The notes beneath the pieces are model-generated. The model was not told the DNA's origin. It saw nothing but the letters and a program-made list of their open reading frames with translations, and ran no database searches. Source: Acholeplasmataceae bacterium UBA6150 (GTDB taxonomy: Bacteria > Bacillota_I > Bacilli_A > Acholeplasmatales > UBA5453). Taken from it: DNA of 26,184 bases. Shown here in pieces: positions 7,882 through 14,521 of the stretch. The stretch lies in the NCBI GenBank assembly GCA_002423145.1, contig DIUU01000015.1:1-26184 (forward strand). Reading direction: 5' to 3'. The position numbers were made by a program, and so were the translations under genes. Every line of letters begins with the position of its first letter. Position 1 is the first letter of the stretch.

Positions 7882-8390
7882 TGACCGTTAAAAAACTAAC
7901 CATGATTGCGATATTTACCGGTGTCGCATCCATCATCAATATTTTAGAATCCTACGTTCAGTTGGTTCCCGGTACAGCCTTTAAGATCGGGTTTTCAAAT
8001 ATCGTTACTCTCATTATTTTGTATGTTTATGGATCAAAAGAAGCTGTAACAGTCGTCATCTTAAGACTGATTGTAACAGCACTTTTCGCCCCAGGGACAT
8101 TTAATGGGATAACATTTACATTATCTTTATCGGGTGCTATATTTTCTTTAATCACATTAATCTTATTGAAAAAAATAGATTTCTTTGGTGTGATGGCAGT
8201 ATCAGCGATTTGTTCCGTGATGCATGTGGTCGGGCAAATTGTCGCAGCCTCCTATGTCATTACAGAAGCTGCACTGTTTTACGCCCCCATCATGTTGTTC
8301 CTTTCTGTACCAGCAGGGATATTGACTGGGATTCTCGCAAAACGATTTTTGGACAGTACACAAGAACTTTTTATCGAAAAAAAGTTTTAA
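7881..8390 (+). CDS. Gx transporter family / 'heptaprenyl diphosphate synthase component I' type membrane protein
   Basis: This 169-residue protein is almost wholly hydrophobic, with five to six membrane segments, and has the family pattern FTGVASIINILESY...GFSNIVTL and a C-terminal PAGILTGILAKR. The family (PF07456-like) carries an old name, heptaprenyl diphosphate synthase component I, but its fold resembles small substrate-binding (S) subunits of ECF transporters rather than a prenyl synthase. It is the third gene of the apbE unit (one-base overlap with the previous gene), so transport of a flavin or precursor across the membrane for ApbE is a reasonable guess. Because a carotenoid cluster lies nearby, an isoprenoid role cannot be wholly excluded. 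No terminator separates it from the rpmE promoter. Confidence 0.75.
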   Translation: MTVKKLTMIAIFTGVASIINILESYVQLVPGTAFKIGFSNIVTLIILYVYGSKEAVTVVILRLIVTALFAPGTFNGITFTLSLSGAIFSLITLILLKKIDFFGVMAVSAICSVMHVVGQIVAASYVITEAALFYAPIMLFLSVPAGILTGILAKRFLDSTQELFIEKKF

Positions 8391-8399
8391 GAAAAGTGT

Positions 8400-8428
8400 T
8401 TGTATATTACATGTAACTATGTTATAAT
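8400..8428 (+). promoter_or_regulatory. Promoter of rpmE
   Basis: TTGTAT at 8400-8405 and TATAAT at 8423-8428 are 17 bp apart, with TGT before the -10 (extended -10). A perfect ten-base palindrome, TTACATGTAA (8407-8416), fills the spacer and could be an operator. Confidence 0.8.
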
Positions 8429-8443
8429 ACCTACGCAAACTTA

Positions 8444-8472
8444 CTATGGACGTATGTCTATGGCGGAAGGAG
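8444..8472 (+). promoter_or_regulatory. rpmE leader hairpin next to the ribosome site
   Basis: CTATGGAC (8444-8451) can pair with GTCTATGG (8456-8463) around a GTAT loop, giving eight base pairs including two G-U. The strong ribosome site GGAAGGAG (8465-8472) starts two bases after the stem. This resembles an autoregulatory r-protein leader, though I cannot match it to a named L31 leader class. Confidence 0.4.
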
Positions 8473-8479
8473 AATGGAT

Positions 8480-8695
8480 ATGAAAGCAAAAATTCATCCA
8501 AAATACCAAGTGGTTAAAGTCCACTGTGTAACTTGTGGTAACGATTTTCAAGTGGGAAGCACTGCGAAAGAAATTCGCGTGGATACCTGTGCAAATTGCC
8601 ACCCGTTCTACACTGGCGTTGAAACATTCAATCAGGCAGCAGGCCGTGTTGAAAGATTCAATAAACGCTATGGTGTTGAAAAAAACGCAAAATAA
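8480..8695 (+). CDS. rpmE: 50S ribosomal protein L31 (zinc-binding type)
   Basis: The 71-residue product begins MKAKIHPKYQ and ends in a basic tail, matching bacterial L31. It is the zinc-ribbon form, with paired cysteines Cys16/Cys19 and Cys37/Cys40. The ATG at 8480 is chosen over the in-frame ATG at 8474 because GGAAGGAG (8465-8472) is about 8 nt from the former and only one base from the latter; also the family starts with Met-Lys. It has its own promoter and terminator, so it is a single-gene unit. Confidence 0.97.
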   Translation: MKAKIHPKYQVVKVHCVTCGNDFQVGSTAKEIRVDTCANCHPFYTGVETFNQAAGRVERFNKRYGVEKNAK

Positions 8696-8705
8696 AGAGA
8701 AATCA

Positions 8706-8727
8706 AACACGGGAAACCGTGTTTTTT
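8706..8727 (+). terminator. Terminator of rpmE
   Basis: AACACGG (8706-8712), GAAA loop, CCGTGTT (8717-8723), then a T-rich run. It starts ten bases after the rpmE stop. Confidence 0.92.
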
Positions 8728-8733
8728 CTTTGA

Positions 8734-8779
8734 AAAAGCCCTGTCGTTTGATTTTATTATTCAAACGTTCAGGGCTTTT
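8734..8779. terminator. Bidirectional terminator between rpmE and the minus-strand gene
   Basis: A long hairpin pairs AAAAGCCCTG (8734-8743) with CAGGGCTTTT (8770-8779) and, after a small internal loop, CGTTTGA (8745-8751) with TCAAACG (8761-8767). The flanking A and T runs let it work on both strands; it lies just past the stop of the minus-strand gene and backs up the rpmE terminator. Confidence 0.9.
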
Positions 8780-8780
8780 A

Positions 8781-9740
8781 TTATTTCATAATTTCAATGC
8801 CAGCTTCGATCCCAATATCTTCGCATAGGAGCGTTTTTTTATCATAGAGCTTGATCCGAACCTCACCCGACAAACCTTCTTTAATGGTATGATCCATCGC
8901 ACCGTTGATGGGGGATGCTAAATCGATTTGATCTTTTTGGATGGCTTCAATATAAAGTGTATATTTGCCTTTTTTTAGGACATAAGTCGCTTTTTTTGGT
9001 GTAATTTCTTCAGTTAACACTTTAGAAAAGTTATACGTGGCGAAACGATATTCTTGATTGTTAAACAATAAGTTACAAATCAACCCTTTAAAATAGAAAC
9101 CCAAAAAGGGTATATCAGCATAAGAAAACATCAAACTGGTTTTTGGATCTTTAAAGTGGTTGGTTTGAAGCCAAACATAAGCGCGTGGGAAACTTTTACC
9201 CCAGTCTTTTTCAATATAACCCTTTCCACCATCAAATGAAATCATTTGTCCATCGATTTCGAGTTCACCTTGAAGTGGTGATGTCATAGAGACAACCCCG
9301 TGATAACATTCCATAAAATTTAAATACCCAAAAGGCCCCATGATGTTTGGAGACCATATGCCTCTATCAATGGGAGATAAACCACCGATTTGAATTTGAC
9401 CTTTCACCTTTAGATACGGACTGTTCAGATTGATCGAGAGACCTTCGGCTTCAAAAGTATTGTCAGCAATCGATACTTTAAAGGGGGTATCTTCAAATTG
9501 AAAAGCCTGTTTTTCAAAACGGAAGTAATCCGTTTTAAGCGACATTTCAGGTTCTTTCTTGGAAATGAATACTTGAATAAAACTGTGCGATTTTTCCTTA
9601 GCCAAACTGATGCCAGGAATAAAAGCAACCTTGTATTTTTCATCCTTTGAGACTAATTTATAATACCAACCCTCAAAGTATTTGTTTTTCTTTTTGTATC
9701 CTTGAAAAAGAATCGGTTCATGCATGTGTTTTAAACCCAT
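8781..9740 (-). CDS. Tocopherol cyclase-like family protein
   Basis: The 319-residue product has the pattern of the tocopherol-cyclase-like family (PF14249-like): FEGWYYK near the N-terminus (about 22-28), SPNIMGPFGYLNFMECYHGVVSM in the middle, and EKDWGKSFPRAYVWLQTNHF (around 178-197). In plants and cyanobacteria the family (VTE1) closes the chromanol ring of tocopherol; many bacterial members have no assigned reaction, and the fold is a lipocalin-like barrel that binds long-chain isoprenoid-type lipids. No signal peptide or membrane helix is seen. No other tocopherol ring-forming gene (such as a homogentisate prenyltransferase) is in the window, so a true tocopherol role is unlikely. It is divergent from the carotenoid operon and shares its control region, suggesting a lipid- or carotenoid-modifying role. 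ATG at 9740 is used; upstream GGGG is a modest ribosome site, and another Met lies at residue 6. Confidence 0.8.
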   Translation of the reverse strand: MGLKHMHEPILFQGYKKKNKYFEGWYYKLVSKDEKYKVAFIPGISLAKEKSHSFIQVFISKKEPEMSLKTDYFRFEKQAFQFEDTPFKVSIADNTFEAEGLSINLNSPYLKVKGQIQIGGLSPIDRGIWSPNIMGPFGYLNFMECYHGVVSMTSPLQGELEIDGQMISFDGGKGYIEKDWGKSFPRAYVWLQTNHFKDPKTSLMFSYADIPFLGFYFKGLICNLLFNNQEYRFATYNFSKVLTEEITPKKATYVLKKGKYTLYIEAIQKDQIDLASPINGAMDHTIKEGLSGEVRIKLYDKKTLLCEDIGIEAGIEIMK

Positions 9741-9780
9741 AGGTTACCCCATTCCGAAACGTTACTCGTTCCATAACATT

Positions 9781-9789
9781 ATTATAACA
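9781..9789 (-). promoter_or_regulatory. Extended -10 promoter element for the minus-strand tocopherol-cyclase-like gene
   Basis: On the minus strand these bases read TGTTATAAT, a perfect extended -10. No good -35 match is seen; the upstream bases are the 15-bp tandem repeat. Confidence 0.65.
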
Positions 9790-9797
9790 TTATCTCA

Positions 9798-9827
9798 TTT
9801 TAAATAGATATTTTTTAAATAGATATT
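9798..9827. repeat. Perfect 2 x 15 bp tandem repeat in the divergent promoter region
   Basis: TTTTAAATAGATATT occurs twice head to tail (9798-9812 and 9813-9827) with no mismatch. Each unit contains the near-palindrome AAATA-GA-TATTT. It lies between the two divergent promoters, roughly 45-70 bp upstream of the crtI start of transcription, and so could be a shared operator or an AT-rich upstream element. Confidence 0.85.
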
Positions 9828-9853
9828 TCATGCTAGGTATAGAGGTCTAAAAA

Positions 9854-9862
9854 TGTTACAAT
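9854..9862 (+). promoter_or_regulatory. Extended -10 promoter element of the carotenoid operon
   Basis: TGTTACAAT, an extended -10 with one deviation, lies 18 bases before the crtI start codon. The -35 region is poor (TAGGTA at 9834-9839), which leaves room for an activator. Confidence 0.6.
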
Positions 9863-9880
9863 AAAAGAGAGGTGATACTC

Positions 9881-11365
9881 ATGAAAAAAGTGATTATCAT
9901 TGGAGCTGGTGTGGCAGGACTCGCATCGGCTATCCGATTAAAAAAGCTCGGTTTTGACGTAGAAATTTATGAAAAAAATGAAAAAGTTGGCGGCCGCATG
10001 TTCTCTATTGAAGAACGTGGTTTTAAATTTGATGTTGGACCGACCATCGTCATGATGCCGGATTTTTACAAGGAAGTATTCACGTTTTCAGGCGTGAATC
10101 CTGATGATTACATCAAGATGGTTCAAGTAGATCCTCTCAATGTGATCCATTTTAATGACGGTACCTCCATCAAAGTATCTTCTAATCTACCCACTCTCGT
10201 CAATGAATTAGAAAAGTTTGGTATGAAAGAAACGGATGGTTATTTGGCTTACCTCGCCGATGTGTATGACAGATACGCGATTGTAAAAGAAACATTTCTA
10301 GATAAAAGCTACCGAAAACCAACGGAATTCTTTAACCCATCGACACTCTATAAAATTCTTAAATTAAAAACGCTAAACAGCGCATATACCTCGATATCGA
10401 AATTTGTTAAAGATGAAAAACTAAGACAAATTCTGTCATTTCAAACCCTCTATATTGGCGTTTCACCATTTTCTGGACCATCCATCTATACAATTATCCC
10501 GATGGTAGAATTGTTATATGGGGTTTGGTATATTCAAGGTGGAATGTATCAAATGGCTAAGGCCATGGAGAAACGATTCATTGAAATGGGTGGAAAGATT
10601 CGATTGAATTCACCAGTAGATGAAATTTTGACTTTATCTAGTAAAGTAACAGGTGTATTGGTCAATCAAAAACCAATTTACGCGGACATTGTTCTTTGTA
10701 ACGCAGACTTCCCATGGGCAGTGAACAATCTCATTAAAGACGACAGCCTTAAAGGCAAATATCAACCAAAAAAGATCGAAAAAATGGAATACGCAGCTTC
10801 TTCATTTGTTATTTACCTGGGGTTAAAGAAGAAATACCCAACGGCGGTTCACGCCATTCGATTTGCGAATGACTTTAGGAAAAACATCGAAGAACTCGAT
10901 CAAGACATTCTACCAGATGACCCATCCTTTTATATGTACAGTCCTTCACAGATTGACCCTTCGGTCGCACCTGAAAATAAAGAACTACTCTATATTTTAG
11001 TGCCTGTACCGAATATGAAAAGCGGGCAATTTGAGTGGGATTTTGGCATGACAGAGTCCTATAAAGATAAGATTCTCGATATGATTGAAAAGATCAAAGG
11101 ATTCGAAGACATCAAAAAGCATATTGAAGTACTAAAAATATACTCACCTAAAACGTTTGGTTACAAATTTAACCTTGAAAATGGCGCAACCTTTGGATTA
11201 AAACCAACGCTGTTTCAAAGTGTATATTTTAGACCACAGACCAAATTTAAGACGATTGAAAATCTCTATTTCGCAGGATCGTCTAATCACCCCGGTGCAG
11301 GGGTACCTATCGTGCTAGCCAGTGCAAAACTGGCCGTAAATGACATATTAAAGGATAATACATAG
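9881..11365 (+). CDS. crtI: Phytoene/dehydrosqualene desaturase (CrtI/CrtN family)
   Basis: This FAD enzyme introduces double bases of conjugation (successive desaturations) into the colourless carotenoid precursor made by the phytoene synthase encoded next. The N-terminal Rossmann motif GAGVAG is at residues 8-13, followed by VGGRM and the family segment FDVGPTIVMMP. The C-terminal FAD-closing motif LYFAGSSNHPGAGVPIV is at about 461-477. Length (494 aa) is typical. The ATG at 9881 follows AGGTGA (9870-9875) by 5 nt; the in-frame GTG at 9872 lies within that site and is rejected. It begins a four-gene operon, three bases ahead of the synthase. Sequence alone does not separate C40 (CrtI) from C30 (CrtN) substrate use, so the symbol is provisional. 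Confidence 0.93.
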   Translation: MKKVIIIGAGVAGLASAIRLKKLGFDVEIYEKNEKVGGRMFSIEERGFKFDVGPTIVMMPDFYKEVFTFSGVNPDDYIKMVQVDPLNVIHFNDGTSIKVSSNLPTLVNELEKFGMKETDGYLAYLADVYDRYAIVKETFLDKSYRKPTEFFNPSTLYKILKLKTLNSAYTSISKFVKDEKLRQILSFQTLYIGVSPFSGPSIYTIIPMVELLYGVWYIQGGMYQMAKAMEKRFIEMGGKIRLNSPVDEILTLSSKVTGVLVNQKPIYADIVLCNADFPWAVNNLIKDDSLKGKYQPKKIEKMEYAASSFVIYLGLKKKYPTAVHAIRFANDFRKNIEELDQDILPDDPSFYMYSPSQIDPSVAPENKELLYILVPVPNMKSGQFEWDFGMTESYKDKILDMIEKIKGFEDIKKHIEVLKIYSPKTFGYKFNLENGATFGLKPTLFQSVYFRPQTKFKTIENLYFAGSSNHPGAGVPIVLASAKLAVNDILKDNT

Positions 11366-11368
11366 ACC

Positions 11369-12310
11369 ATGAATAATGTACTTGAGTTTATTTTAGCTCA
11401 CCTATATCTAGTTTGGATTTACTTAGGTTTTAACGCATTTCTCATTCTCGTTCACGTCACTAGACCCTATCGAGATGATCGACGTTGTAAAAAAATCATA
11501 CAAAAGAACTCACTCACTTTTTATAAAGCATTTTCTAAAGTAGATAACAAACAAAAGCGAAAAGCCATTTTCGCTGTTTATGCGTATTGTCGGTACGCGG
11601 ACGATTTGGTAGACGAATACCAAGATGAAGCTAGACTCAATAAACTAGAAAAAGAGTTAACCCAATACGTCAATAAGGGAAGAACCCCGAATTTTATGTG
11701 GCGGGCATTAAAAAGACACACCAAAGATATCTATAAAAATCATCATTTTAAGGCGTTTTATGATATGATTGATGGTCAACGTATGGATTTGCATTTTGTG
11801 GGTTATGAAACCACAGAGGACCTATTAAAGTATTGTTATCATGTGGCAGGGACCGTTGGTCTGATGTTAAATCCGATACTATCAGGTAACGATGATCCGA
11901 AATTATACCCTTTCGCGGTCCATCTCGGACATGCCATGCAAATCACCAATATCTTAAGAGATATCGGAGAAGATTTTAAGAACGATCGAATCTATTTACC
12001 AAGACAAGTGATGCGTGAAGCAAACTACTCCCTGAGCGATTTAGAAAATGGTAAAATTAATAACGGATTGATTCTCATCATTGAGAAGCTTGCGAAGGTT
12101 GCTGAAAAGTATTTTGATGAAGCTCTTAAAGACATCAAACTTTATCCAAAAGACACGTTATTACCCCTAGGGCTATCGATTGTATTGTACCGAGGTATAT
12201 TGGATTCGATACGAGATAATGGGTATGACGTGTTTCGTAAAAGAGCCGTCGTTTCTGCAGCTAAAAAAGAACTCATCGTGAAATCATTTCTCAAAAATAT
12301 TGCTCAATAA
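11369..12310 (+). CDS. crtB: Phytoene/squalene synthase with N-terminal membrane helix
   Basis: The enzyme joins two prenyl diphosphates head to head to give phytoene (C40) or dehydrosqualene (C30). Both aspartate-rich metal sites are present: ADDLVDE (Asp78, Asp79, Asp82) and NILRDIGED (Asp198, Glu201, Asp202) followed by RIYLP. An unusual feature is an N-terminal hydrophobic segment (residues 5-30) followed by basic residues, before the synthase domain starts at about residue 40; most bacterial synthases lack such an anchor. The start is three bases after the crtI stop; AAGGA at 11351-11355 is 13 nt away, a long spacing, so translation may depend on coupling. No GGPP or FPP synthase is in this window. 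Whether it makes C40 or C30 product is not readable by eye. Confidence 0.93.
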   Translation: MNNVLEFILAHLYLVWIYLGFNAFLILVHVTRPYRDDRRCKKIIQKNSLTFYKAFSKVDNKQKRKAIFAVYAYCRYADDLVDEYQDEARLNKLEKELTQYVNKGRTPNFMWRALKRHTKDIYKNHHFKAFYDMIDGQRMDLHFVGYETTEDLLKYCYHVAGTVGLMLNPILSGNDDPKLYPFAVHLGHAMQITNILRDIGEDFKNDRIYLPRQVMREANYSLSDLENGKINNGLILIIEKLAKVAEKYFDEALKDIKLYPKDTLLPLGLSIVLYRGILDSIRDNGYDVFRKRAVVSAAKKELIVKSFLKNIAQ

Positions 12311-12324
12311 AAAGGAGAAGATTT

Positions 12325-12990
12325 ATGAACATCTGGGGTTTAGTATTATCATACATTTTGGTTTTCTTAATCATTGGGATTTCCACAGCACTTCAAAAAT
12401 TTAAACTCGTAGGGGATGAAGGTGCACGCAAATTCATTCACATCGGGGTATCAAACTGGTGGATTCTTGCGATGTTGTTTTTTAATGGTGAAAATGCCAT
12501 TTGGTACGCGATTGTCCCACCGATTACATTCATCCTATTAAACTATTATTCATATAAAACAAATCTGATTAAATCCATGGAAAGAAGTGGCAATGGGAAC
12601 TTAGGTACAGTGTATTTTCCAATCTCATTACTCATTCTTGTTATTTTCACATTTGGTGTAATCAATAAACCGGAAATTGGAGCCATCGGTATTTTGGTTT
12701 TAGGTTATGGAGACGGTTTGGCTGCAGTCATCGGCAAGGCTTATGGAAAACGAAAATTGGTTAATAATAAGTCTTTAGAAGGATCGTTAACCATGTTGCT
12801 AGCGAGCTTGATTGTTGTGATATTAATTTTATCATTAACAGGCTATGGAATAGTCACTGCACTGTTGGTTGCTGTCATCATTTCGATCGCTAGTACACTC
12901 ATTGAACTCTATACACCAAAAGGTCTAGATAATCTCTCAGTTCCGCTATTTTCTAGCTTATTAGCCTATATTTTATTATTATTCTTATAA
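12325..12990 (+). CDS. Phytol/dolichol-kinase-like (VTE5-type) polyprenol kinase
   Basis: This polytopic protein (221 aa, about seven membrane segments) has the marks of the phytol kinase/dolichol kinase/CTP-transferase group: RKFIHIGVSNWW near residue 35, LGYGDGLAAVIGKAYGKRK (around 126-144) and KSLEGSLTM just after. Family members use CTP (or another NTP) to phosphorylate a long-chain isoprenoid alcohol; plant VTE5 and FOLK act on phytol and farnesol. It is third in the carotenoid operon, 14 bases after crtB with AAAGGAGAAG as ribosome site. The likely role is making a prenyl phosphate from a free prenol, to be finished by the DUF92 protein. Substrate is inference; a CDP-diacylglycerol synthase relation is the alternative, less likely given the motif set. 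Confidence 0.82.
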   Translation: MNIWGLVLSYILVFLIIGISTALQKFKLVGDEGARKFIHIGVSNWWILAMLFFNGENAIWYAIVPPITFILLNYYSYKTNLIKSMERSGNGNLGTVYFPISLLILVIFTFGVINKPEIGAIGILVLGYGDGLAAVIGKAYGKRKLVNNKSLEGSLTMLLASLIVVILILSLTGYGIVTALLVAVIISIASTLIELYTPKGLDNLSVPLFSSLLAYILLLFL

Positions 12991-13005
12991 CCATTGGAGG
13001 CTCTC

Positions 13006-13797
13006 ATGGCAATACCTTTCATCCTTGGGTTTATACTCAGTTTTATTGTTGCGTTCTTAGCCTATAAGAAACACTCATTAAATCAATCAGGTTTTATAAC
13101 AGCCACACTTTTAGGCACCGTCATCTATGGTTTCGGTACATTTGTTGCCTGGGGGTCTTTAATCCTGTTTTTCATATCTTCATCGCTATTAACTAAACTA
13201 CATGAGAAGAAGTCTAAAGACTCATCCTCCGGTAGAAACTATATACAAGTATTATCCAATGGATTGATTGCTGCGATATTTTCAGTACTCTACTATTTTT
13301 TGAAAAACGAATTGTTATTGATTGCTGCGATTATTTCTATATCGTCGTGCAATTCAGATACTTGGGCCAGTGAAATTGGCGTATTGTCTAAAGGAAAGAC
13401 GTATTCTATATTGACTTTTAAGGAAGTTGAAAAAGGGGTATCCGGCGGGGTATCTAAACTAGGAACTGCAGCCTCATTCTTTGGAGCACTATTCATTGGT
13501 ACTTCGTTTGTGTTACTTTATAGTGTTTCACCGCTGTTTGATATTACTAAGATATTGACTTATTTTACAGTCATCACGGCAGGTGGGTTCATCGGTTGTT
13601 TAGTGGATTCCTATATGGGTATTTTATTACAAGCGAAATACAAAGGCGAACGCACGGGCACCTATACTGAAAAACCTTTTTTGGAAAATGAAAAAGTTAT
13701 TCTAATCAATGGCTTGGCATGGATTACGAACGATGCTGTTAACTTCATCAGTGGTTTTGTTTCAACAGCGGTATCCATGTTGGTTTTAATCATTTAA
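13006..13797 (+). CDS. DUF92 family membrane protein, VTE6-like prenyl-phosphate kinase candidate
   Basis: The 263-residue polytopic protein (about six to seven helices) carries the DUF92 signature: SCNSDTWASEIG in the middle, KGVSGGVSKLGTAASFFGAL, a GCLVDSYMGILLQ segment, and WITNDAVNFISG near the C-terminus. In plants the DUF92/TMEM19 member VTE6 phosphorylates phytyl phosphate to phytyl diphosphate. Here it sits 15 bases after a VTE5-like kinase, so the pair could convert prenol to prenyl diphosphate for CrtB. ATG 13006 is chosen over the in-frame TTG at 12994 because TTGGAGG (12994-13000) is itself the ribosome site. It is the last gene of the operon, followed by a strong terminator. The family is clear; the reaction in this organism is inferred. 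Confidence 0.85.
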   Translation: MAIPFILGFILSFIVAFLAYKKHSLNQSGFITATLLGTVIYGFGTFVAWGSLILFFISSSLLTKLHEKKSKDSSSGRNYIQVLSNGLIAAIFSVLYYFLKNELLLIAAIISISSCNSDTWASEIGVLSKGKTYSILTFKEVEKGVSGGVSKLGTAASFFGALFIGTSFVLLYSVSPLFDITKILTYFTVITAGGFIGCLVDSYMGILLQAKYKGERTGTYTEKPFLENEKVILINGLAWITNDAVNFISGFVSTAVSMLVLII

Positions 13798-13814
13798 GCG
13801 ATATAAATACACAT

Positions 13815-13845
13815 AAAACACGACTTTTCGAGTCGTGTTTTGCTT
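13815..13845 (+). terminator. Terminator of the carotenoid operon
   Basis: AAAACACGACT (13815-13825) pairs with AGTCGTGTTTT (13831-13841) around a five-base loop, followed by T-rich DNA. Confidence 0.93.
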
Positions 13846-13881
13846 TATATAGAATGTAAGTCACTTTCATCTTTTTAGGGG

Positions 13882-13910
13882 TTGAATCGGCTCGTGAAAA
13901 TACGTATACT
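13882..13910 (+). promoter_or_regulatory. Promoter of tdk-tadA
   Basis: TTGAAT (13882-13887) and TATACT (13905-13910) are separated by exactly 17 bp. The start of transcription would be near 13917, just before the AAGGAG ribosome site. Confidence 0.8.
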
Positions 13911-13930
13911 TGTTTGTAAGGAGTGATACT

Positions 13931-14521
13931 ATGCATCAACCAATATTTGGTGGTTGGATTGAAGTGGTCTGTGGACCCATGTTCGCCGGTAAAACAGAAG
14001 AAATTATTAGACGTATTCGTCGTTTAGAATACGCAAAGAAGAATGTTTTGGTCTTTAAACCTTCGATTGACAATCGTTATTCTGAATCTGAAATAGTATC
14101 ACACAATAAAACCAAAGCTAAATCCATCAACATCAATCGTGCTCGTGAAATTCTGGATTATGTCAAAGAAGGCGTAGATGCTGTGGTCATTGACGAAGCA
14201 CAATTTTTAGACAACGACGTTATATGGGTTTCTGAAGTATTGGCTGATCGTGGCATTCGTGTCATCATCGGTGGACTAGACCGTGATTTTAAGGGTGAAC
14301 CATTTGGCCCGATGCCACAATTATTGGCAATCGCGGAATTTGTTCAAAAATTAACCGCTGTTTGTGTTGTCTCTGGACAACCAGCAACACGAACCCAACG
14401 ACTCATCAATGGTAAACCTGCTTCTTTTGATGATCCCATTGTATTGGTGGGTGCCGCAGAAGCCTATGAACCAAGAAGCCGAGACTGTCATGAAGTGAAA
14501 AACAAACCGAGAAAATTATGA
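13931..14521 (+). CDS. tdk: Thymidine kinase (type II), with incomplete zinc-ligand set
   Basis: The enzyme phosphorylates thymidine with ATP for the salvage route to dTTP. The P-loop GPMFAGKT is at residues 15-22, the DEAQF motif at 89-93, and the lid region GLDRDFKGEPFGP at about 115-127. The C-terminal zinc site, normally two Cys pairs, reads CVVSG (Cys145, Ser148) and RSRDCH (Ser183, Cys186), so one Cys of each pair is Ser. The fold may hold by other contacts, or His187 may help. ATG 13931 is preferred over upstream in-frame TTG 13910, which lies at the promoter; AAGGAG is 7 nt before the ATG. The stop overlaps the tadA start (ATGA). Length (196 aa) is normal. Confidence 0.95.
   Translation: MHQPIFGGWIEVVCGPMFAGKTEEIIRRIRRLEYAKKNVLVFKPSIDNRYSESEIVSHNKTKAKSININRAREILDYVKEGVDAVVIDEAQFLDNDVIWVSEVLADRGIRVIIGGLDRDFKGEPFGPMPQLLAIAEFVQKLTAVCVVSGQPATRTQRLINGKPASFDDPIVLVGAAEAYEPRSRDCHEVKNKPRKL

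Noticed and set aside
8202..8501. Open frames around the Gx gene end and the rpmE leader on both strands
   Set aside because: They overlap a real gene, promoter and leader, and their products are Cys/His-rich low-complexity shadows.
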